Below, in pieces: positions 27,011-35,559 of a DNA stretch of 64,000 nucleotides. The translations under genes were made by a program, and so were the position numbers. Source of the DNA: Cellvibrio zantedeschiae (GTDB lineage: Bacteria; Pseudomonadota; Gammaproteobacteria; Pseudomonadales; Cellvibrionaceae). Below the pieces are notes generated by a model, which was not told where the DNA came from, ran no database searches, and was given only the letters and a program-made list of their open reading frames with translations. Position 1 is the first letter of the stretch, and every line of letters begins with the position of its first letter. The stretch covers positions 14,844 through 78,843 of the forward strand of contig NZ_BMYZ01000004.1 of assembly GCF_014652535.1 (NCBI RefSeq), read 5' to 3'.

Positions 27011-27117
27011 TTGCACTTATAGAGGGCTACTGCCAGAAGAGGAGTGCTTTATCGAAGGTCTTTTGGTGTATTCTGCGGCCTAAAATACCTCCTGCTCCTT
27101 GTTAAAGACCCAATATC

Positions 27118-29931
27118 ATGGTTTCTCAAACTTCCCCGCTTGTTTGCACTGCACCGCTTGTTCTGGTTGATGGTTCTTCCTATCTATACCGCGCTTATCA
27201 CGCGTTACCCCCGCTGACTAATTCCAAAGGGCAGCCTACAGGTGCAGTTAAAGGCGTTATTAATATGATGCGCCGCCTTATTAAGGATTATCCCAACAGC
27301 CAGATTGCTGTGGTCTTTGATGCAAAAGGCAAAACCTTTCGCGACGACATGTTTGCGGAATACAAAGCTAATCGCCCACCTATGCCTGATGATTTGCGTC
27401 CGCAGGTGCAACCTATTTTCGATATTGTCCAGGCTATGGGTTTGCCATTACTGGTGGTGGAAGGTGTTGAGGCGGACGATGTAATTGGTACGCTCGCGCG
27501 TCAGGCAACAGAACAAAAATGTGACGTGGTAATTTCAACGGGCGATAAAGATATGGCGCAGTTGGTGAACGAGCACGTCACGCTTGTTAACACCATGACG
27601 GAAACTGTTTTGGATATTCCGGGTGTAAATGAAAAATACGGTTTTGGTCCGGAGTTGATGATTGATTACCTCGCACTCATGGGCGACAAGGTGGACAACA
27701 TTCCCGGCGTCCCCGGTGTTGGTGAAAAAACGGCGCAAGGTTTAATTCAGGGAATGGGTGGTTTAGATGCGATTTACGCAGACCTTGAAAAAGTGCGAAC
27801 GCTTTCATTTCGCGGCGCGAAAAATATGCCAGAGAAACTAATTGAACATCGCGACATGGCATATCTTTCTTACCGTCTCGCCACAATTAAAACAGATGTT
27901 GAATTAGAGCTTGGCCCGGAGACAATTAAAATATCTGCGCCGGATAACGCAAAATTGCGTGAGTTGTTTGAAGATTTGGAATTCAAAGGCTGGGTAAAAG
28001 ATTTAGGCGATGTAGATACCCAAACAACAGAAACTCTCGCAACATTTGCTCAAGAAGAATCCATCCCTGAACCAATTATTGAAGTTGCTTCATCTGCATT
28101 TGTGCCTCCCTTGGCGCCTGCGGAAGTGAAGTACGACATCATCACCGACAAAAATTTATTTGCGGAATGGCTTGTCCGTTTAATTGCAGCGCCCGCGTTT
28201 TCATTCGATACGGAAACGACCAGTTTAAATATCATGGACGCAAAAATTGTCGGCATCAGTTTCGCAATTGAAGCTGGTAAAGCTGCGTACATTCCTTGTG
28301 GTCATGATTATATGGGCGCGCCGGAACAGCTCCCTGTTGAATGGGTGTTAATGGAATTAAAAACCCTGCTGGAAGACGATAATAAAATTAAAATCGGACA
28401 AAACCTGAAATACGATCGTAGTGTTTTGTTGAACTACGGTGTGACTTTGCGCGGAATTGCATTCGACACCATGTTGGAATCCTACGTGTGGAACTCCATT
28501 GGCAGTCGTCACAATATGGATGCGCTTGCGGAAAAGTATCTTGATTACAAAACTGTCACCTTTGAAGAATTAGCCGGCAAAGGTGTTAAGCAGTTAGCAT
28601 TTAATCAATTGCCCGTTGAAGATGCTGGGCATTACGCTGCGGAAGATGCAGACATTACACTACGTTTACATCAATTTTTTTGGCCGCAGCTTGATCAAAT
28701 TGCGTCATTGAAATCGGTCTTTAATGAAATTGAAATTCCATTGATTCCTGTGCTCTCTCATGTAGAACGCAACGGCGCTTTGGTGGATGCTAATTTGCTC
28801 GGCAAACACAGCATTGAGTTGGGTGAGCGTTTAACACAATTGGAACGCAAAGCTTATGAAATTGCGGGGCAGGAATTTAATTTGAGTTCGCCCAAGCAAT
28901 TGGGGGTGATTTTATTTGAACAGCAAAAGTTGCCCGTTATCAAAAAAACACCTACAGGTACGCCTTCAACCGCAGAGGAAGTTTTACAAGAATTGGCGTT
29001 AGATTATCCGCTGCCAAAAGTGTTGATGGAATATCGCGGTCTTGCAAAATTAAAATCGACTTACACTGATAAATTACCGCTTGAAATAAACAAGCGCACG
29101 GGTCGTATCCACACGAGTTATCACCAGGCAGTTGCTGCGACAGGTCGGTTATCATCGCAAGATCCTAACTTGCAAAACATTCCAATTAAAACTGAGGAAG
29201 GCCGTCGCATTCGCCAGGCGTTTATTGCACCTGCGGGTTTTAAATTGGTCGCGGCAGATTATTCGCAAATTGAATTGCGCATTATGGCGCACTTGTCTGA
29301 CGATGCCGGTTTGTTAACAGCGTTTGATAAAGGTTTGGATGTTCACCGTGCAACTGCAGCAGAAGTATTTGGTGTAGGTTTGGATTCGGTTACTTCAGAA
29401 ATGCGTCGCAGTGCAAAAGCCATTAACTTTGGTTTGATCTACGGTATGTCGGCATTTGGTTTGGCGAAGCAATTGCGCGTTGGGCGCAATGAAGCTCAGC
29501 AATATATTGACCGTTACTTTGAGCGTTACCCAGGTGTGCAGCGCTACATGAATGAAACGCGCTCGCTTGCCCATGAACAAGGTTTTGTTGAAACTATTTT
29601 TGGTCGCCGTTTGTATTTGCCAGATATCAATGCGAAAAATAAAAACTTGCAAATGGCAGCGGAGCGCACAGCAATCAATGCGCCCATGCAAGGTACAGCG
29701 GCCGATATTATAAAGAAGGCCATGATCAGTGTTGATGGTTGGCTTCTTAAATCTAATCTCAATGCCAAATTAATTATGCAAGTGCACGATGAATTGGTTT
29801 TGGAGGTTGCGGAAGATCAGTTAGATGAGGTGCGCGACGGTGTTATCGCGCGCATGTCGGCGGCGGCGCAATTAAAAGTACCACTGCTGGTTGAAGCTGG
29901 TATTGGTGATAATTGGGACGAGGCGCATTAG
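27118..29931 (+). CDS. polA: DNA polymerase I
   Basis: The 937-residue protein has the three classic parts. Residues ~10-300 are the 5' nuclease (VEGVEADDVIGTLA, STGDKDMAQL, GDKVDNIPGVPGVGEKTA). Residues ~340-530 are the 3'-5' exonuclease with intact motifs FSFDTETTSLN, IGQNLKYDRSVL and YAAEDADITL, so proofreading should be active. The polymerase domain carries DYSQIELRIMAHLS, RRSAKAINFGLIYGMSAFGL and QVHDELVLEV. It fills gaps in repair and removes RNA primers. It lies upstream of a small RNA locus and engB, as in E. coli and Pseudomonas. Confidence 0.98.
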   Translation: MVSQTSPLVCTAPLVLVDGSSYLYRAYHALPPLTNSKGQPTGAVKGVINMMRRLIKDYPNSQIAVVFDAKGKTFRDDMFAEYKANRPPMPDDLRPQVQPIFDIVQAMGLPLLVVEGVEADDVIGTLARQATEQKCDVVISTGDKDMAQLVNEHVTLVNTMTETVLDIPGVNEKYGFGPELMIDYLALMGDKVDNIPGVPGVGEKTAQGLIQGMGGLDAIYADLEKVRTLSFRGAKNMPEKLIEHRDMAYLSYRLATIKTDVELELGPETIKISAPDNAKLRELFEDLEFKGWVKDLGDVDTQTTETLATFAQEESIPEPIIEVASSAFVPPLAPAEVKYDIITDKNLFAEWLVRLIAAPAFSFDTETTSLNIMDAKIVGISFAIEAGKAAYIPCGHDYMGAPEQLPVEWVLMELKTLLEDDNKIKIGQNLKYDRSVLLNYGVTLRGIAFDTMLESYVWNSIGSRHNMDALAEKYLDYKTVTFEELAGKGVKQLAFNQLPVEDAGHYAAEDADITLRLHQFFWPQLDQIASLKSVFNEIEIPLIPVLSHVERNGALVDANLLGKHSIELGERLTQLERKAYEIAGQEFNLSSPKQLGVILFEQQKLPVIKKTPTGTPSTAEEVLQELALDYPLPKVLMEYRGLAKLKSTYTDKLPLEINKRTGRIHTSYHQAVAATGRLSSQDPNLQNIPIKTEEGRRIRQAFIAPAGFKLVAADYSQIELRIMAHLSDDAGLLTAFDKGLDVHRATAAEVFGVGLDSVTSEMRRSAKAINFGLIYGMSAFGLAKQLRVGRNEAQQYIDRYFERYPGVQRYMNETRSLAHEQGFVETIFGRRLYLPDINAKNKNLQMAAERTAINAPMQGTAADIIKKAMISVDGWLLKSNLNAKLIMQVHDELVLEVAEDQLDEVRDGVIARMSAAAQLKVPLLVEAGIGDNWDEAH

Positions 29932-29961
29932 CAGGCGGCGAATTTTGTCTAGTGGATACAG

Positions 29962-30834
29962 ATGAATCATATTTATTTCGCGCTCTATGTAATTGCATTG
30001 CTTGGTGGCGCTTTGTTGTTGCCAGTTTTATATTTTCGCTACAAAACGGCCAAAGCCTTTAACGAAAGTTTTGCAATTTATGTGGTCCTGAGTCTTCTGG
30101 TATTTTTGGGTACCTGCACGCTCTACATCGCCGTGAATGTGTCGCCCTATCATTTTTTGTTTAATGTTTTTGTATCTGCTGCGTTCTGCAATATTGCCGC
30201 ACTTGTTTATTTGCTGCCGCGCCAGCAATACCAATTATTTAATGTCCCTGAAAATCGCCGCCGGGATTATATCTGGCGGGCTTTGTCTGGAGCGGTATTT
30301 GTTGTAGCTCTCTTTATGTGGTTGTTACCGCAAGCAATCGCGTTCATAGTTGTTGTGCTATCACTTCTCGCTTTGATTTCTACCCTTATTTATTGCCAGC
30401 GTTTGCAAAACCGGTTTTATGCACAGGTTTTTACATCCAACAAACCCAAAGTCGTTGCTCTGGTTCTACCTGTTTTAGGGATTGGTTTAGGGCTGCTCGA
30501 GGGGTTTGTGTTCGGTGATGGAGTGGCCAAACGCGGTGTTATCTTAAGTTTACCGATTGTTTATATTTTGCATTGCGCGAGTGTCTGGTGGCTGCGCGAT
30601 GAATTGTTTCCCTCAACAACTCAAGTGCAGGCTCTCCAGTTGGATCAGCTAACTGCCAAGGAGCGCGAAATCGTTCAGGCCGTACTAAAAGGTTTGAGCA
30701 ATAAACAAATTGCGGCCGATTTTGGTCTTTCGCCGAGCACGGTTAAAAATCATTTGTACGCGATCTTCAAAAAACTGGGTGTCACCAATCGCTATGCTCT
30801 CCTCAACGGATTAGCTACGAAAGGGCAGTCCTGA
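29962..30834 (+). CDS. Membrane-bound LuxR-type transcription regulator
   Basis: This 290-residue protein has about seven hydrophobic segments in the first 210 residues, then a LuxR-type helix-turn-helix at about 228-285 (LTAKEREIVQAVLKGLSNKQIA, in parts; SPSTVKNHLYAIFKKLGV). It therefore should bind DNA from the membrane and may sense a membrane or periplasmic signal. No separate receiver domain is present. It lies 30 bp after polA and about 140 bp before a gene for another multi-spanning protein, which may be its partner or target; that is inferred from position only. Confidence 0.83.
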   Translation: MNHIYFALYVIALLGGALLLPVLYFRYKTAKAFNESFAIYVVLSLLVFLGTCTLYIAVNVSPYHFLFNVFVSAAFCNIAALVYLLPRQQYQLFNVPENRRRDYIWRALSGAVFVVALFMWLLPQAIAFIVVVLSLLALISTLIYCQRLQNRFYAQVFTSNKPKVVALVLPVLGIGLGLLEGFVFGDGVAKRGVILSLPIVYILHCASVWWLRDELFPSTTQVQALQLDQLTAKEREIVQAVLKGLSNKQIAADFGLSPSTVKNHLYAIFKKLGVTNRYALLNGLATKGQS

Positions 30835-30972
30835 TCACATTAAAAAAGCATCTTATGGAAGGTCTGGGGCAAATTTCCCAGGCTTTTCCTGTCTTATAGG
30901 CCTAATTTCCCATAGGCAAATCACTTAATCCCATCGCAAGCTGGCTTCTCTCGCACGCTTATCCAGGTGTAA

Positions 30973-31851
30973 TTGATGTGTTTTGCATTGGAGTGGGTTA
31001 TGGGATTTTCTTTTGGTGTGTTGTTGCGGTTTATCGGGCTGAGTGTGTGGCATTTTTTGAGCCTTATGATTGCCGCTTTGGTTGTTGGGCAATTTTTAAG
31101 TCTTGCGGATCCCGGCACTAAGCCTGCAGAGGTAGGGCCTATCTTCCTGGTAAGCCTTATAGAGACTGCTGCTATGTTTTGGGTGGTAGCAAACTCCAAA
31201 CTCACAGGCCTACGGCTTTTGTTAGCAAGTATCGTGATTTTTCATGGAACTAAAACCTTATTGATGATGGTGGAGCTGGCATTCTTCCTGAATATTTGGG
31301 CAGCGCCGCCACTGATTGGGTTGGAGCGAGTTTTGGCATTGGAGCTTCACGGCCTTTTAATGGCTTGCTTATTTTGCCCGGTGCTTGTGTTGGTGTTAAA
31401 AAAATGGGGGCGCGCGAATTTTGTAAGTTCACCCGTTAATCAGAATATAGCTTTGAAAATATTGGGTGTAAGCGTGTTCTATTGGTTGTGCTATTGGTCG
31501 GCTGGAAGTTTTATTTTAATTCCCCTGGCGGGCGATGCTTTCAATTTCACTTACGGTCATTTACAGGTGCCCCATTGGCTCTGGTTATTTCAAATGGGGC
31601 GCGGCCTGGTGTGGGCATTCATCATTTATTTGCTGGCGAATTATTTAAAATCCAGCGGTTTTCGGCTCTATTTTCAGGTGGGTTTAATATTGGCAGGGCT
31701 TAGCGCGGCCCAGCTGCTAAGCCCTAATCCTTACATGATGGATGGCCTGCGTTATGCGCACATCGTCGAAATTCTTGTGTCTATGTTGATTTTTGGAATC
31801 TTGGCGGCCTGGGTTTTGCGATTTGAAAAGCCTGTCGATAGTTTGGGATAA
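30973..31851 (+). CDS. Multi-spanning membrane protein of unknown function
   Basis: The 292-residue protein has roughly eight hydrophobic helices over its whole length and ends in a short charged tail. I do not recognise the family. The ATG at 30973 has AGGTG before it; the ATG at 31000 (MGFSFGVLLRFIG) has GGAGTGG and gives a neater membrane start, so either may be used. The gene follows the membrane LuxR regulator on the same strand. No catalytic motif is obvious. Confidence 0.6.
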   Translation: MMCFALEWVMGFSFGVLLRFIGLSVWHFLSLMIAALVVGQFLSLADPGTKPAEVGPIFLVSLIETAAMFWVVANSKLTGLRLLLASIVIFHGTKTLLMMVELAFFLNIWAAPPLIGLERVLALELHGLLMACLFCPVLVLVLKKWGRANFVSSPVNQNIALKILGVSVFYWLCYWSAGSFILIPLAGDAFNFTYGHLQVPHWLWLFQMGRGLVWAFIIYLLANYLKSSGFRLYFQVGLILAGLSAAQLLSPNPYMMDGLRYAHIVEILVSMLIFGILAAWVLRFEKPVDSLG

Positions 31852-31941
31852 AGATTTGCGCAAGCTGATTTTGTAACTTATTGTTTTTGAATGGCTTTTG
31901 CGAATGTGCAAAAATTCTGCAAATTTATTTACATTTTGAAT

Positions 31942-31968
31942 GAACTTATTGGAGGGGGCTTAGTCTCA
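31942..31968 (+). promoter_or_regulatory. RpoE/AlgU (sigma-22) type promoter of the sRNA
   Basis: GAACTT at 31942-31947, a 16-base spacer and TCTCA at 31964-31968 match the AlgU/RpoE consensus GAACTT-N16-TCTGA at all but one position. It sits just before the sRNA candidate that ends in a strong terminator. Confidence 0.72.
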
Positions 31969-31973
31969 GCTAT

Positions 31974-32077
31974 GTGTGTTTTACTTTCATGAGCTAACTC
32001 CTCCCCTAATGGCAATTTGCCAGCTAAGCGTTGAGACCTATGCAAAGCTACCCTGACTTTTAGTCGGGGTTTTTTTT
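31974..32077 (+). ncRNA. ersA: ErsA/Spot 42-position small RNA
   Basis: A transcript of about 104 nt is predicted from the sigma-22-type promoter to a Rho-independent terminator (CCCTGACT-TTT-AGTCGGGG, then eight Ts, ending near 32077). It has an unpaired C-rich segment ACTCCTCCCCTAA at 31997-32009, complementary to a Shine-Dalgarno sequence, and a TGGC/GCCA hairpin next to it. Position between polA and engB matches Spot 42 of E. coli and ErsA of Pseudomonas aeruginosa, and ErsA is transcribed from an AlgU promoter. The symbol is by synteny and promoter type, not by sequence alignment. It probably base-pairs with mRNAs with the help of Hfq. Confidence 0.68.
32051..32077 (+). terminator. Terminator of the ErsA-like sRNA
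   Basis: CCCTGACT pairs with AGTCGGGG around TTT, followed by eight Ts on the plus strand. Confidence 0.88.
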
Positions 32078-32177
32078 GCCTGCAGGTTTTGTTTTTTTGA
32101 ACAAAATTATTAGGCGATGAAATCTTTTTATTTATTCAAGTCAGGTTGAACTTATCGCATTTATCGGGGCCATAGTA

Positions 32178-32273
32178 TCAGTAAGTTTTTGCATGGTTAC
32201 TCCTCTAGTCCCGCTGACGCTTTTCCCCAAGGGTGTCAGCTTTATATCCGGTGGCATGACCACCGGTTTTTTT
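32178..32273 (+). ncRNA. Second candidate sRNA in tandem with the first
   Basis: A TTGAACTTAT string recurs at 32147, and 51 bp after its GAACTT comes ACTCCTC (32199), which in the first sRNA is 55 bp after GAACTT. A GCTGAC/GTCAGC hairpin and a strong terminator (32248-32273) follow. A -10 element is poor (CCATA at 32170). The 5' end given is approximate. It may be a duplicated sRNA, or a longer read-through product. Confidence 0.42.
32248..32273 (+). terminator. Terminator overlapping the end of engB
   Basis: CCGGTGG-CATGA-CCACCGG followed by seven Ts on the plus strand. The engB stop codon lies inside the T run on the opposite strand, so this structure ends a plus-strand transcript. Confidence 0.88.
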
Positions 32274-32925
32274 ATTGGGGCTCCGGTAATTCCTCTGTTT
32301 CACTCTGCTCGTCTGATTCTGGTGCAAGCCAACCCTGGAGTTTTGCTTTCAAGTCATCGACACCGGTGTTTTTTAAAGATGAGAAAGTTTGCACGCTAAC
32401 TAAATCCGCCAATCCGGCATTTTTTATCTCTTTTTTGACCGCCATCAAAGCGCTGCCGGCTTGTCCACGGCTTAATTTATCGGCCTTGGTGAGTAGTATG
32501 TGCACTGCCATATTGGATTCGGTGGCCCAATTTAGCATGGTGGTATCAAATTCCTGCAGGGGGTGGCGAATGTCCATCAATAGAACCAAACCCTTCAGGC
32601 ATTGGCGCTCGCGCAAATACTCGGATAAATAGCGCTGCCATTGTTCTTTTTGCTCACGCGACACCTTGGCGTAACCATAACCAGGGAGATCCACCAGGCG
32701 CTGGGTGGCGCTGAGTTCAAAGAAGTTAATGAGCTGGGTGCGCCCCGGCGTTTTACTCACGCGAGCCAGTTTGTGGTTATTGGTAAGCGTATTAATGGCG
32801 CTGGACTTACCAGCGTTGGAGCGGCCGGCAAAAGCAACTTCAATCCCCTCTTCCGGGGGGCACTCGCGAATACTGGGGGCGCTTAATGTGTATTTGGCCT
32901 TGTGGAAGTTAATCGCAATGGTCAT
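32272..32925 (-). CDS. engB: Ribosome biogenesis GTPase EngB (YihA)
   Basis: The 217-residue GTPase has G1 [12 protein letters not shown] (residues ~34-45), G2 with TPGRTQ, G3 [11 protein letters not shown] and G4 LTKADKL, in the order of the YihA/YsxC family. It helps assemble the large ribosomal subunit. The C-terminus is acidic and extra ([14 protein letters not shown]). It is convergent with polA and the small RNA, as in other gammaproteobacteria. Confidence 0.96.
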   Translation of the reverse strand: MTIAINFHKAKYTLSAPSIRECPPEEGIEVAFAGRSNAGKSSAINTLTNNHKLARVSKTPGRTQLINFFELSATQRLVDLPGYGYAKVSREQKEQWQRYLSEYLRERQCLKGLVLLMDIRHPLQEFDTTMLNWATESNMAVHILLTKADKLSRGQAGSALMAVKKEIKNAGLADLVSVQTFSSLKNTGVDDLKAKLQGWLAPESDEQSETEELPEPQ

Positions 32926-33175
32926 AAAAGCCCTTCAAATTGGTGTGTTATTAGCACGATGGTATATAATGCAGCATGCCCTTCTGCGGATTAATGCTTG
33001 CTGGAACAAAAGCTTGGATGTCCGGGACTCGAGATCTAGCTCAAGCTCTAGAAAGGTAAACAGACAAGCAGAATATGGATGGCCGGCATTGTAGCCTGAT
33101 GCTATCCCTAAGCGAAATAAAATGACCTAAGCACTACATGCGTGCTTACAACACAATCGAATGACAGGTTTGCCA

Positions 33176-33877
33176 ATGAAATATCTTGTAAAAAATGCAC
33201 TTTTTTCGCTGGGTTTAATCGCAATTGCTCATGGTGCTTATGCATCAGCTGGTGCAAAAGTGACTGGTGACGCTAAAGCGGGCCAGGCTAAAGCAGCAGT
33301 GTGCGGAGCTTGTCACGGAGCTGATGGTAACAGTGCAGCCCCAAATTTCCCCAAGCTGGCCGGTCAAGGCGAGCGCTATTTGATTAAACAAATCCACGAT
33401 ATTAAAGCGTGGGATCTTGAAACCAATCCTGCCAAGAAAGCTTCTGCGGGTCGTGCTGTGTTAGAGATGACCGGTATTGTGAGTGGCTTAAGTGATCAGG
33501 ATATTGCCGATATCGCGGCTTATTTCGCCAGCCAAAATACGCAATTGTCGGGTGCTAAAAAGGCTGAAGTTCAAGTGAACTCTGGCTTGAAAGTGGATGC
33601 ATTGGAATTGGGCGCAAAAGTGTACCGCAGCGGTAATTTGGCAAATGGTGTTCCAGCCTGTACCGGTTGCCACGCACCAGACGGTAAGGGTAATGCTGCG
33701 GCGGGCTTCCCGCGCTTGAGCGGCCAACACCCTGACTATATTGAAAAGCAATTAACTAACTTCCGTGCGGGCAATCGGGTGAACGATGGTGATACGTCTC
33801 CAATGCGCACAATCGCTGATAAATTGAGCGATGCGGAAATCAAAGCTGTAGCTAACTTCATTGCAGGCTTGAATTAA
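33176..33877 (+). CDS. Cytochrome c4 (diheme)
   Basis: From the ATG at 33176 the protein is 233 residues with a signal peptide (KNALFSLGLIAIAHGAYASA). Two c-type heme sites are present, CGACH (C43-H47) and CTGCH (C162-H166), each in a similar half (CGACHGADGNSAAPNFPKLAGQ versus CTGCHAPDGKGNAAAGFPRLSGQ, in parts). It is a periplasmic electron carrier that can pass electrons to cbb3 or similar oxidases. It precedes the dsbA genes, an order I recall from Pseudomonas. Confidence 0.93.
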   Translation: MKYLVKNALFSLGLIAIAHGAYASAGAKVTGDAKAGQAKAAVCGACHGADGNSAAPNFPKLAGQGERYLIKQIHDIKAWDLETNPAKKASAGRAVLEMTGIVSGLSDQDIADIAAYFASQNTQLSGAKKAEVQVNSGLKVDALELGAKVYRSGNLANGVPACTGCHAPDGKGNAAAGFPRLSGQHPDYIEKQLTNFRAGNRVNDGDTSPMRTIADKLSDAEIKAVANFIAGLN

Positions 33878-33923
33878 TCTTTGGAAATGCTCTGGTCATT
33901 GCGCTATGAGTAGTAATTGCGAT

Positions 33924-33950
33924 AAAAAGGCGGCCCCGGTCGCCTTTTTT
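33924..33950 (+). terminator. Terminator of cytochrome c4 gene
   Basis: AAAAAGGCG pairs with CGCCTTTTT around GCCCCGGT, with a T run on the plus strand. Confidence 0.85.
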
Positions 33951-34053
33951 ATTGGCTGATAATTGATGGTGAGCTTCAGGGTCAGATAGCCTGGGTTCAT
34001 ATTGCGATCTTTATTCTTGTAAAGCATCTTTCAAAAAGTGTCGGAGTCAATTT

Positions 34054-34707
34054 ATGCGTATTTTTGCAGCCCTGATGGGTGTGGTTTTTTCTGCGACGGC
34101 TGCTGCTGCCGAATCTACAGGTTCCTCTCTGATATTTCCCTATCTGGAAGGTAAGGATTATGTGGTGCTGGATACGCCGGTGCCGACCTCATCCCCCAAT
34201 AAAATCGAAGTTGTCGAAGTTTTCTCTTATCTATGCTCTCACTGCTATCACTTTGACCCTATTCTCAGCGCCTGGATGAAGCAACAGAAACCTGACGTTG
34301 CTTTGGTGCAGGTGCACGCTTCATGGAGTCCAGCCATGGAACCCTACCAGCGTGGCTTTTATGTTGCGCAAGCACTGAAAGTGAAAGATAAGGCTCACGC
34401 GGCTATTTTTAGTGCGATCCATAAGGATCAAAAAGAGTTAAAGGACGCCCAAGCCTGGGCTGATTTCTTGTCGGTATACGGTGCTAATAAGCAGGCTGTA
34501 ATTACCGCTTACAATTCCGACGCAATCACCAAGCAGCTCGCACAGGCTAACCAGCTTTTCAGAAGTTACCAAATTTCTGGTACTCCTGAATTGGTTGTGG
34601 AAGGTAAATACCGTATTAGTACGCGTTTTGTCGGCACTCAGGAAGATATGCTTAAAGTTGTCCAGTATCTGGTCAACAAAGCCCGTGCTGAACGCGGAGC
34701 CAAATAG
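34054..34707 (+). CDS. DsbA-like thiol:disulfide oxidoreductase with CSHC site
   Basis: The 217-residue exported protein has the thioredoxin-like DsbA fold: EVFSYLCSHCYHF with the active site C61-S-H-C64, the cis-Pro loop SGTPELVV, and RISTRFVG near the end. GGAGT before the ATG is the ribosome site. The active site is CSHC rather than the usual CPHC, which may change its redox potential. It is followed at about 100 bp by a second DsbA gene, so they are probably a tandem duplication. It acts in the periplasm to oxidise cysteine pairs. Confidence 0.9.
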   Translation: MRIFAALMGVVFSATAAAAESTGSSLIFPYLEGKDYVVLDTPVPTSSPNKIEVVEVFSYLCSHCYHFDPILSAWMKQQKPDVALVQVHASWSPAMEPYQRGFYVAQALKVKDKAHAAIFSAIHKDQKELKDAQAWADFLSVYGANKQAVITAYNSDAITKQLAQANQLFRSYQISGTPELVVEGKYRISTRFVGTQEDMLKVVQYLVNKARAERGAK

Positions 34708-34805
34708 CCTTTAAATATTTCTGTGGTTAATCAATAGCTGCAGGTTGGAACTTAAAAACAGTGTGGCACTCCTAGCCATACATTTTTCAAGCGTTGGAGT
34801 TATAT

Positions 34806-35435
34806 ATGCGTATGTTTGCCGCCCTGGTTGGGCTTGTATTGAGTGCATCGGTTGCAGGTGTAAGCGCGGCCGGTTATACCGAAGGTAAAGATTACTCTGT
34901 GCTGCCAGAGCAAGTGAAGCCAGCTGATGCGAGTAAAATCGAGGTTGCAGAAGTTTTTTCTTTCCTATGCCCTCATTGCTACCACTTTGAACCCTTGTTG
35001 CAGGCTTGGTCCAAAAAACAGCCTGCCGATGTGGTTTTAGTTCAAACGCATGCATCCTTTAACCACAATTGGCCCGCTTACCAGCGCGGTTTCTACACCA
35101 TATCTGCCTTGGGTGTAAAAGATAAGGTTCAGGAAGCTGTGTTCAGCGCAACCTATGTTGCCAAGAAAGAAATGCTGAACGCAGAAGCCTGGGCGGATTT
35201 TCTCTCGCTCTACGGTGTGGATAAGCAAAAAACAATCAGCACTTACAACTCATTTGGTGTAAACAGCCAAATGAAACAGGCGGACAACCGTGTGCGCGAT
35301 TTCAAAATTAATCAAACGCCTACCTTAATCGTGGATGGCCGTTTCAAAGTGCTGGTTGCTAACCATGAGGAAATGCTGAAAGTCACGCAGTTCCTGGTCG
35401 ACAAAGTGCGTGCTGAGCGCGCTGCCAAGCGTTAA
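34806..35435 (+). CDS. dsbA: DsbA thiol:disulfide oxidoreductase with CPHC site
   Basis: From the ATG at 34806 (GGAG 9 bases upstream) this is a 209-residue protein with a signal peptide (AALVGLVLSASVAGVSAA) and the canonical active site C55-P-H-C58 in VFSFLCPHCYHFEP, then the cis-Pro loop NQTPTLIV. It introduces disulfides into periplasmic proteins. It is about half identical by eye to the preceding gene, including the start RMFAALVG and the end MLKVTQFLVDKVRAERAAK. Confidence 0.93.
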   Translation: MRMFAALVGLVLSASVAGVSAAGYTEGKDYSVLPEQVKPADASKIEVAEVFSFLCPHCYHFEPLLQAWSKKQPADVVLVQTHASFNHNWPAYQRGFYTISALGVKDKVQEAVFSATYVAKKEMLNAEAWADFLSLYGVDKQKTISTYNSFGVNSQMKQADNRVRDFKINQTPTLIVDGRFKVLVANHEEMLKVTQFLVDKVRAERAAKR

Positions 35436-35452
35436 TTCGTTCGCTCTTTAAA

Positions 35453-35488
35453 AAAATGCCCGCGTCAGCAATGCCGCGGGCATTTTTG
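35453..35488 (+). terminator. Terminator of the dsbA pair
   Basis: AAATGCCCGCG pairs with CGCGGGCATTT, followed by more Ts on the plus strand. Confidence 0.85.
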
Positions 35489-35559
35489 TTTCTGCCGGTG
35501 ATTTTGGCTAAGTCTGTCTATACTTATTGGCAGAACAAAAACCTGATACCGAGAAAAAT

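Noticed and set aside
33000-33060. Cluster of restriction-site-like words (AAGCTT, CTCGAG, AGATCT, TCTAGA) resembling a cloning polylinker
   Set aside because: It lies in a natural intergenic gap between engB and cytochrome c4, with no vector sequence nearby; chance in AT/GC-mixed sequence is a simpler reading.
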